Shown here one piece after another: positions 1-5,389 of a stretch of 6,132 nt of DNA (the stretch's first letter is position 1; every line of letters starts with the position of its first letter). A program made the translations under genes and the position numbers. Under the pieces are notes generated by a model. It did no database searches. It was not told the origin of the DNA and saw nothing but the letters and a program-made list of their open reading frames with translations. Where the stretch lies: positions 1 through 6,132 of the forward strand of contig VAZS01000147.1 of NCBI GenBank assembly GCA_005884855.1, given 5' to 3'. The stretch is from Alphaproteobacteria bacterium (GTDB taxonomy: Bacteria > Pseudomonadota > Alphaproteobacteria > Rhizobiales > Xanthobacteraceae).

Positions 1-1116
1 CTCATCCCATAGTTGCCTGCCCCGTATGAGCCGCCGATCACGACCGTGAATTTCGGCACGCCGGCGGTCGCAACAGCCGTCACCAGCTTGGCGCCGTCGC
101 GCGCGATCCCGCCGGCTTCGTATTTCTTGCCCACCATGAAGCCGGTGATGTTCTGCAGGAACACGAGGGGAATATTGCGCTGACAGCACAACTCGATGAA
201 ATGCGCCCCTTTCAACGAACTCTCGCTGAAGAGGATTCCATTGTTGGCGATGATGCCGACGGGATATCCCCAGATGTGGGCGAAACCGCAAATCAGGGTC
301 AGGCCGTACAATTTCTTGAATTCGTCGAACTCGGAGCCGTCGACCACGCGGGCGATGATGTCACGCACGTCAAACGGTTTGCGCCCGTCAACAGGAACCA
401 CGCCATAGATGTCTTCCGGTGCAAACAGCGGCTCGCGCGGCTCGCGCATGTTCAGGGTCGCGCGCGAGGGCTGCTTCAGAGTGGCGACGATGCGGCGCGC
501 AATACCGATCGCATGACTGTCGTTCTGTGCGTAGTGATCGGTCACGCCGGATTGGCGGGAATGCACGTCAGCACCGCCGAGTTCTTCCGCCGAAACCACC
601 TCGCCCGTGGCGGCCTTCACCAGTGGAGGTCCGCCGAGAAAAATCGTGCCCTGATTGCGAACGATAATGCTCTCGTCCGACATTGCCGGCACATAGGCTC
701 CCCCGGCAGTGCAGGAGCCCATTACGATCGCGATCTGTGGGATCCCCAAGGCGGACATTTGTGCCTGATTGTAGAAGATACGCCCAAAATGCCGTTCGTC
801 CGGGAAGATCTCATCCTGCATCGGCAGGAAGGCGCCGCCGGAATCGACCATGTAGACGCACGGCAGATTATTCTGCCGCGCGATATCCTGGGCCCGAAGA
901 TGTTTTTTTACAGTCAGCGGATAATAGGTGCCACCCTTGATGGTCGCGTCATTGGCTACAACGACGCATTCGCGACCTGAGATTCGACCGACGCCCGTGA
1001 TAATGCTGGCGGAGTGCACGTCGCCGCCATAGAGGCCGTAGGCCGCAAGCGGCGACAGTTCCAGAAACGCGGTACCAGGATCTATCAGGAGATCCGATGG
1101 TGGAATGAAGCGGCAT
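1..1116 (-). pseudogene. mccB: 3-methylcrotonyl-CoA carboxylase beta (carboxyltransferase) subunit, 5' end broken, runs off left edge
   Basis: The product would be the carboxyltransferase subunit of biotin-dependent 3-methylcrotonyl-CoA carboxylase, which makes 3-methylglutaconyl-CoA in leucine breakdown in the cytoplasm. On the minus strand one uninterrupted frame from about 1094 to base 1 reads as this family: [19 protein letters not shown], then [104 protein letters not shown] and [13 protein letters not shown]. The [11 protein letters not shown] segment fits MCC better than propionyl-CoA carboxylase; geranyl-CoA carboxylase (AtuC) is the nearest alternative. The body frame has no ATG near its 5' end and meets a stop at 1124-1122. 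The likely true start, ATG at 1116 encoding MPLHSTI, lies in another frame that stops at 951-949. About 50 residues between the two pieces are missing. A GTG at 1019 could restart translation but would lose the N-terminal region. The last roughly 110-160 residues lie outside the window. Family identity is near certain; pseudogene status is inferred. Confidence 0.8.
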
Positions 1117-1136
1117 GGCCTTCAGCAGTTTATTAT

Positions 1137-1153
1137 GTGCCGCAGTTCGGCAC
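1137..1153. repeat. Perfect 6-bp inverted repeat, hairpin candidate
   Basis: GTGCCG (1137-1142) and CGGCAC (1148-1153) are separated by 5 bases and lie between the NDUFS4-like gene and the broken carboxyltransferase start. On the minus strand the hairpin is followed by ATAATAAAC, not a T-run, so it is not a typical Rho-independent terminator. A second, weaker stem (TTGCCT 1176-1181 with AGGCAA 1191-1196) lies in the same gap. Either could act in transcript ending or processing, but the sequence does not prove it. Confidence 0.3.
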
Positions 1154-1248
1154 CGGGGCTGGAGTCATGGTGTCATTGCCTGCCCGCGTTAGGCAACCAA
1201 GAACTTCGGTCCACGGGAGTGCCGGCATGCGCTTTCGAGCATTGCGGC

Positions 1249-1554
1249 CTAGTGGGTCCAGGGTTCGTTGCGCCGAAATGCGAAGTTGTCGGCATAGGCT
1301 GCTGGCCGGCGTACCGGCTCCTTGGGCTCGATGACCTGATAAGGAATGCCCTTGCGCTCGCAGTAGGCGATCGCCTCTTCCTTGGTGTTGAACTGGATGG
1401 TGAGCTGTTGTTTCATGTCGCCAGAGCTGGTCCAGCCCATCAAAGGCTCGATAGCGCGCGGCTGCTCGGGCTCGTAATCGAGCTGCCATTCCTTGGTCTG
1501 CGCAGTACCTGATTGCATCGCGTTTTTGGCGGGCTTAAATATGCGGGCAGTCAT
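1249..1554 (-). CDS. NDUFS4-like accessory subunit of respiratory complex I (NADH:ubiquinone oxidoreductase 18 kDa-type)
   Basis: This 101-residue soluble protein matches the ETC complex I subunit conserved region (NDUFS4/AQDQ family), a supernumerary subunit found in alphaproteobacteria and mitochondria that binds near the NADH-oxidising arm of complex I. Signature stretches are KEWQLDYEPEQPRAIEPLMG (residues 21-40), WTSSGDMKQQLTIQF, EEAIAYCERKGIPYQV and the C-terminal YADNFAFRRNEPWTH, which is the usual end of the family. The length is normal for the bacterial form, and the ATG at 1554 gives the usual MTARIFKPAKNAMQSG beginning. Upstream, ACGGGA about nine bases before the start is only a moderate ribosome-binding site. 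It is not near the main nuo operon as far as can be seen, which is usual for this subunit. The 132 bp downstream lead into the damaged carboxyltransferase on the same strand. Confidence 0.95.
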   Translation of the reverse strand: MTARIFKPAKNAMQSGTAQTKEWQLDYEPEQPRAIEPLMGWTSSGDMKQQLTIQFNTKEEAIAYCERKGIPYQVIEPKEPVRRPAAYADNFAFRRNEPWTH

Positions 1555-1775
1555 GGTCGGGGTCCCGTGGTAAATGCGGCATCGAGGCGCGTGGTGGAAG
1601 CGGCCAACATGATATAGAGACGGTTTTCAGGATCTTGTGATTCTCAAGTGTAGAGGTTTCATTTTCCTGACCGGTATAGTCATTATGCCGCGTTGTGACA
1701 ATGTTTGCAGCATGCGCGGCCTGACAGGCCTGTGCTGCTGCTGGATCTCGAAATCAGCACTTCGAAACGGCGCCC
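1555..1775. promoter_or_regulatory. Divergent intergenic region between the NDUFS4-like gene and opgC
   Basis: These 221 bases separate two divergently read genes, so both promoters should lie here. A TATAGT hexamer at 1675-1680 resembles a -10 element facing opgC, but no good -35 hexamer lies at the right distance. A perfect interrupted palindrome, GGCCTG-A-CAGGCC (1718-1730), and a short inverted repeat TCGAA/TTCGA (1748-1765) lie between it and the opgC start. No promoter can be assigned firmly. No open frame of note was seen. Confidence 0.35.
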
Positions 1776-2939
1776 ATGAAAATTAACGCAACCCTCCCCG
1801 AAAAAGGACGCGATCTCCGGCTCGACCTGTTTCGTGGGGTCGCCAACTGGGCGATCTTTCTGGACCATATTCCGGACAATGTCGTGAACTGGATCACGAC
1901 ACGGAATTACGGCTTCAGCGATGCCGCGGACCTGTTCGTTTTTATATCCGGGTACACCGCATCGTTCGTGTATGCCAGGATGATGCTTGAGCGGGGCTTC
2001 ATCGTCGGCGCTACCCGCCTGACCAAGCGCGTCTGGCAGCTTTACGTGGCGCATGTCATCCTGTTCGTGATCTATATCGTGGCGATTGGTTATGTGGCGC
2101 AGCGCTACAGCGACCCGGAGATCATCAACGAGTTCAACGTGGCGGGCCTGGTCGACAGCGCAGTTGAAACGCTGAGGCAGGGATTGCTGCTGAAATTCAA
2201 GCCGGTCAATCTGGACGTGCTTCCTCTCTATATCGTGCTGATGGGATTGTTTCCGCCGGTGCTGTGGATGATGCTGCGCCAGCCCGGTCTGACCATGCTG
2301 GCATCTATCGCGCTGTGGCTCGCCGCCCGGCAATTCGGCTGGAACCTGTCGGCCTATCCCTCCGGGACCTGGTACTTCAACCCGTATTGCTGGCAGGTGC
2401 TGTTTGTTTTCGGCTCATGGTGCGCGCTTGGCGGCGCCCGAAAATCGATTTCGATCATCAACGCGCCATTCACCCTGTATTTTTGCATTGCCTATCTCAT
2501 TCTCTCGTTGGTGATGACGATGGCCGGCAAGTTTCCGGAGTTCGGGAACATGTTGCCGCACTGGCTCTATTCAACGTTCAACCCCAACGACAAGACCAAT
2601 CTTGCGCCCTATCGCTTTATCCATTTCGTGGTGATCGTGATTTTGGTGATCCGGTTCGTGCCCAAGGACTGGCCGGGCCTGGAGTGGAAGATGTTCGATC
2701 CGCTGGTTGTCTGTGGTCAGCAGTCGCTTGCGGTGTTCTGCGTCGGCGTCTTCCTCTCGTTCGTGGGACATTTCGAACTGATGATGAGTTCAGGTTCGCT
2801 GTTCGCGCAGTTCTTTGTGAGCATCACTGGCATAGCAATCATGACAGTGGTCGCCTACTACATCTCCTGGTCGAAACGACAGGATAAACCACTCGCCAAA
2901 CCCGCTCCAAAGCCAGCCGCCCCAGCCAACGCTGGCTAA
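1776..2939 (+). CDS. opgC: OpgC-family membrane acyltransferase for osmoregulated periplasmic glucans
   Basis: This 387-residue polytopic inner-membrane protein is of the OpgC type. In Rhodobacter sphaeroides OpgC O-succinylates osmoregulated periplasmic glucans; by analogy this one would add an acyl group to periplasmic glucan, but the acyl group here is unknown. The N-terminal signature RLDLFRGVANWAIFLDHIP (residues 15-33) contains D17, R20 and H31, in the pattern seen in acyltransferase-3-like enzymes. It is followed by FSDAADLFVFISGY (47-60), typical of OpgC. About ten hydrophobic segments follow. The last 18 residues are a Lys/Pro/Ala-rich cytoplasm-like tail (DKPLAKPAPKPAAPANAG). ATG 1776 is the first start codon after an in-frame stop at 1722, which fixes the start although no clear Shine-Dalgarno sequence precedes it. 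No glucan backbone genes (opgG, opgH) are visible. It converges on the MaoC gene with a 100-bp gap. Confidence 0.93.
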   Translation: MKINATLPEKGRDLRLDLFRGVANWAIFLDHIPDNVVNWITTRNYGFSDAADLFVFISGYTASFVYARMMLERGFIVGATRLTKRVWQLYVAHVILFVIYIVAIGYVAQRYSDPEIINEFNVAGLVDSAVETLRQGLLLKFKPVNLDVLPLYIVLMGLFPPVLWMMLRQPGLTMLASIALWLAARQFGWNLSAYPSGTWYFNPYCWQVLFVFGSWCALGGARKSISIINAPFTLYFCIAYLILSLVMTMAGKFPEFGNMLPHWLYSTFNPNDKTNLAPYRFIHFVVIVILVIRFVPKDWPGLEWKMFDPLVVCGQQSLAVFCVGVFLSFVGHFELMMSSGSLFAQFFVSITGIAIMTVVAYYISWSKRQDKPLAKPAPKPAAPANAG

Positions 2940-3039
2940 ATCTCGGCTCATTGCCAAGGCTCCGGTCGAGGCGCAACAACTCCGGCCTAGCGGCCACGAC
3001 GGGTTCTTCGACGAAGCGCTGCGGGAGTTATCGAGGAAA

Positions 3040-3483
3040 TCAGTTCGGACGACGGGGGACGATCCCGATCGGCGTGAAGGTATATACGGCTTCACCGCGC
3101 TGGTTGTATGCGGTCCATTTGATCTTCGCGATTCCTTGCGGTTTGGTGCGCGACGGAATGAGCTCTACCACCTCGCCTTCAACATGGAGCACGTCGCCCG
3201 GCCGCACCGGCATCATCCACCGCAGGTCATCGACACCAAGCCCCATGAGTGGATGCGGTCCGAATGGCCGGATTTTAACGGTAAGCGCCATCGAAATGGC
3301 CGCGGTGTGCCAACCCGATGCCGCGAGGCCCTTGAACACTGTTTTCTGGGCAGCGGCTTCATCCAAATGGAATGGCTGGGGATCGAACTCGGCAGCAAAC
3401 CGTTTGATGTCTTCCTTGCTGACGGCAATTTCGCCGCTCTTGAAGCGCATCCCCAACGTCAGGTCCTCGAACCACTCAATCAT
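3040..3483 (-). CDS. MaoC-family hot-dog fold dehydratase/hydratase
   Basis: This 147-residue cytoplasmic protein has the single hot-dog domain of MaoC/(R)-specific enoyl-CoA hydratases, which add water to or remove it from acyl-CoA thioesters. The hydratase motif is present as AAEFDPQPFHLDEAAA, with the expected catalytic pair D34 and H39. It is followed by GLAASGWHT (52-60), the usual partner helix region. The common Asn between the two catalytic residues is Gln (D-P-Q-P-F-H), a frequent variant in this subgroup. The second half (GLGVDDLRWMMPVRPGDVLH, then GEVVEL and TPIGIVPRR) is also typical. The start is preceded by GGAGAA directly at the ATG and by GAGGCG further up, so ribosome binding is plausible. 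It lies 108 bp downstream of the small membrane protein gene on the same strand and may share its transcript. The substrate is not predictable from the sequence. Confidence 0.93.
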   Translation of the reverse strand: MIEWFEDLTLGMRFKSGEIAVSKEDIKRFAAEFDPQPFHLDEAAAQKTVFKGLAASGWHTAAISMALTVKIRPFGPHPLMGLGVDDLRWMMPVRPGDVLHVEGEVVELIPSRTKPQGIAKIKWTAYNQRGEAVYTFTPIGIVPRRPN

Positions 3484-3591
3484 TTCTCCGTTCGCCTCTC
3501 GCCTCGCAGCGTCGCAGTGTGGGCACCGCCCGAAAGAAGACGTACAGCGGCGTCTACTTCGGTACTGCCGGCACCACGACGGTTGGGTTTG

Positions 3592-3762
3592 CTAATAGGT
3601 CATCGGCAGAATTCGTTGCACTATCGCGCCGAGGCAAATGAGCACGACCAGCAACTTGAGCAGATTTGCCAGCCGCCGGTCTGTGGCGAACTTCTCGATC
3701 GCCCAAAAGCAGATTGCGCCCACGACGATGATGGTCAAAATGGATATTAAAAGTAAAACCAT
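3592..3762 (-). CDS. Small two-helix membrane protein of unknown function (56 residues)
   Basis: A minus-strand frame begins at ATG 3762 and ends with TAG at 3594-3592. It begins MVLLLISILTIIVVGAICFW, a strong transmembrane helix (about residues 2-20). A charged link follows (AIEKFATDRRLAN, 21-33), then a second helix (about 34-49, LLKLLVVLICLGAIV) and a short tail QRILPMTY. The Shine-Dalgarno sequence is excellent: AGGAG at 3773-3769, six bases before the ATG. The start, helix-loop-helix layout and ribosome site make a real gene likely despite its size. It is the first gene of the minus-strand pair with the MaoC gene and is divergent from the MBOAT gene. I do not recognise a named family; similar tiny holin-like or envelope-stress membrane proteins are common in these bacteria. 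Function is unknown. Confidence 0.78.
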   Translation of the reverse strand: MVLLLISILTIIVVGAICFWAIEKFATDRRLANLLKLLVVLICLGAIVQRILPMTY

Positions 3763-3925
3763 AGCGATCTCCTATCGCCGCGCGTGTGCTGAATTCTACT
3801 GCCAGACGCTCGGCATAAATAAACCGAAGTCGAATTTGGCTCGTCAGTTATGGACTAGCATCTTGGATATTCACAATGAGAAATGCAGGTTGGAACGAGT
3901 CGCGAATCGCCCGCGCCAAATATTA

Positions 3926-3964
3926 CCCATGTCTCCGGTATAAAGCCTAATCCCATGTGTCCGG
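3926..3964 (+). repeat. Pair of 13-bp direct repeats, 26-bp period, upstream of the MBOAT gene
   Basis: CCCATGTCTCCGG (3926-3938) recurs as CCCATGTGTCCGG (3952-3964) with one mismatch, start to start 26 bp, ending 43 bp before the MBOAT start codon. The words resemble CCATGTCTCCGG-like motifs that I associate with the ends of some transposase-bearing insertion sequences in rhizobia. That link is from memory and unverified. A paired activator or repressor site is the alternative. Confidence 0.6.
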
Positions 3965-3999
3965 AACGGGCCCCTGCAAAAGACAAACCTGCTGAAAAC

Positions 4000-4007
4000 G
4001 GGGTGAC
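4000..4007 (+). promoter_or_regulatory. Ribosome-binding site of the MBOAT gene
   Basis: GGGGTGAC sits directly before ATG 4008 and matches the extended anti-SD complement GGAGGTGA with one mismatch. Spacing from the G-run to the start is short (4 bases). It supports ATG 4008 over the in-frame ATG at 4035. Confidence 0.55.
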
Positions 4008-5381
4008 ATGACTTTCACATCTTGGCACTTCGGGATGTTCGTTGCGGTTGTTTTTGGCGGGTATTATCTCCCAGCCCTCCGAACGTATCAGGTCCAATGG
4101 CTGGTTATCGCAAGCCTCTTCTTTTACGGCCGGGGCCAGCCTGAACTTCTGCCGCTTCTTGCGCTCGCTGTTGTTGGAACCTACCTTTTTCTGGCTTTGG
4201 CTTTACGGAACCGCCGAGTATGGCTTCCGGCCGGCATCGTCTTCAATCTCGCGCTGTTGGCGTTTTTTAAATACAAATTCCTATTCATTGAAACCACCAA
4301 CTTGGCCGGCGTTGGCTGGGTCAATTTCCTGCTGAGCTTGCCGCTGCCGATCGGAATTTCATTTTTTGTATTTCACAATATCAGCCTGCTGGTCGATCTA
4401 ACTCGACAGAAAGTTGTCCGTCCCGATCTCACGAGTGTTTTTCTTTATATCATCTTTTTTCCGCAGCTTGTGTCGGGACCGATCACGCGCGCTGAAATGT
4501 TCATGCCGCAGATCAAGCCGAAATGCATTGCAGACGTCGCATTCGTTGACGCGGCCAAATGGATTTTGACCGGCTTCTTTTTCAAACTTTACGTTGCAAA
4601 CAACTTGAACACTATGACGTCGTATATGGACTTTCCGCTCTATGAGACGGTGCGCACCTCAGACCGTTGGCTGCTGGTTTTCCTGTACAGCTACCAAATC
4701 TACGCCGATTTTTTTGGCTACTCATCGATCGCAATTGGGTTAGCGCTACTGTTTGGCTATCGGCTCCCACTTAATTTCAACCTTCCGTACATATCCCACT
4801 CATTTGCTGAATTTTGGACACGCTGGCATATTTCGCTTTCGACGTGGTTGCGGACGTACTTATACATTCCTTTGGGAGGCAATCGCGGCGGGGTAAGCCG
4901 CACCTATCTCAATTTAATGATTGTAATGGGTCTTGGCGGCCTGTGGCACGGTGCGGCGTTGAGCTATCTGGCATGGGGGCTGCTTCACGGAACCTTGCTG
5001 GTTGTTGAACGGCCTTTCCTGTTTGTTCTGGACAGCCTATCCAGAAACGGAGTGTTCTGTGGGGCCGTTACGGCACTCCGCATTCTGGTGGTATTTACGT
5101 GCGTTTCCATCGCTTGGGTCTTCTTCAAGTTGCCGCACTTTGATCATGCTGTCGGGTTTTTTACGGGGACGTTTGCGGACCATACAGCTGCGAACCCCAT
5201 TCGAATCTATCGGAGCGTCGCGTTGATTTACGCGCTGCCGGTTATCTTACAGCACCTGCTCCCAACCGGTTGGTTCGAAACGTATCGGAAGAAGTTAGAG
5301 CCTTACCTATACGGATTGATGGCCGTGCTTACGTTCGCTGAAGCGGGCCCAGACACAACGTTTATTTACTTCCAATTCTAG
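4008..5381 (+). CDS. Membrane-bound O-acyltransferase (MBOAT), AlgI/DltB-like
   Basis: This 457-residue polytopic inner-membrane protein, with about ten hydrophobic segments, belongs to the MBOAT family, whose AlgI/DltB/PatA branch passes acyl groups from a cytoplasmic donor to acceptors outside the membrane. Visible hallmarks in order are FFPQLVSGPITR (150-161), YADFFGYSSIAIGLALLFGY (232-251), EFWTRWHISLSTWLRTYLYI with H274, IPLGGNRGG, and GLGGLWHGAALSYLAWGLLH with the invariant active-site H314. The length is typical of AlgI-like proteins. It is the first gene of a two-gene unit; its stop codon TAG (5379-5381) overlaps the SD of the SGNH-like gene, implying translational coupling. The context points to O-acylation, most often acetylation, of a surface polysaccharide, but no polymerase or glycosyltransferase is in view. 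Alginate is unlikely without alg neighbours. A, T and poly-T content is higher than in the genes at the left of the window. Confidence 0.95.
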   Translation: MTFTSWHFGMFVAVVFGGYYLPALRTYQVQWLVIASLFFYGRGQPELLPLLALAVVGTYLFLALALRNRRVWLPAGIVFNLALLAFFKYKFLFIETTNLAGVGWVNFLLSLPLPIGISFFVFHNISLLVDLTRQKVVRPDLTSVFLYIIFFPQLVSGPITRAEMFMPQIKPKCIADVAFVDAAKWILTGFFFKLYVANNLNTMTSYMDFPLYETVRTSDRWLLVFLYSYQIYADFFGYSSIAIGLALLFGYRLPLNFNLPYISHSFAEFWTRWHISLSTWLRTYLYIPLGGNRGGVSRTYLNLMIVMGLGGLWHGAALSYLAWGLLHGTLLVVERPFLFVLDSLSRNGVFCGAVTALRILVVFTCVSIAWVFFKLPHFDHAVGFFTGTFADHTAANPIRIYRSVALIYALPVILQHLLPTGWFETYRKKLEPYLYGLMAVLTFAEAGPDTTFIYFQF

Positions 5382-5383
5382 GA
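5380..5383 (+). promoter_or_regulatory. Ribosome-binding site of the SGNH-like gene, overlapping the MBOAT stop codon
   Basis: AGGA begins within the TAG stop codon of the MBOAT gene and lies six bases before ATG 5390. The overlap fixes the start of the downstream gene and indicates that the two genes are translated together from one transcript. Confidence 0.7.
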
Positions 5384-5389
5384 AAGACG

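Larger units (their letters stand above)
3763..4007. promoter_or_regulatory. Divergent intergenic region upstream of the MBOAT unit and the small membrane protein
   Basis: These 245 bases must carry promoters for both directions. The region is visibly richer in A and T than the genes to the left, with stretches such as CATAAATAAACCGAAG, AAATATTA and GGTATAAAG. No convincing paired -35/-10 hexamers with correct spacing were found by eye. It contains the direct repeat described separately and the SD of the small protein gene at its left end. No RNA gene or additional open frame was recognised. Confidence 0.4.

Noticed and set aside
201..980. Long plus-strand open frame of 259 codons
   Set aside because: It is antisense to the carboxyltransferase body, whose minus-strand translation shows unmistakable family motifs throughout; the plus frame resembles nothing and arises from GC-rich codon bias.
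1165..1248. Possible tRNA or structured RNA in the gap after the NDUFS4-like gene
   Set aside because: Only short 6-bp stems were found; no T-loop GGTTCGA-like segment or cloverleaf could be built.
1683..2333. Minus-strand open frame of 216 codons under opgC
   Set aside because: It is rich in His, Gln and Arg with no domain-like pattern and lies fully antisense to the OpgC signature region.
2940..3039. Bidirectional terminator between convergent opgC and the MaoC gene
   Set aside because: The best stems (GGCC with GGCC near 2983-2994, CTTCG-A-CGAAG at 3006-3016) are short and lack T-runs on either strand, so no terminator is called.
2938..3060. Protein-like plus-strand stretch after opgC (for example HDGFFDEALRELSRKSVR)
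   Set aside because: The composition looks like real protein, but there is no start codon in the frame and it runs on into the antisense of the MaoC gene. It could be a decayed remnant; nothing further supports it.
3504..3645. Protein-like plus-strand stretch between the MaoC and small-protein genes (around RKKTYSGVYFGTAGTTTVGF)
   Set aside because: It has only a GTG without a ribosome site, ends inside the antisense of the small membrane protein gene and is too short to judge.
3136..3750. Plus-strand open frame spanning the MaoC and small-protein genes
   Set aside because: It begins at a weak TTG, is antisense to two supported genes and has no recognisable protein pattern.
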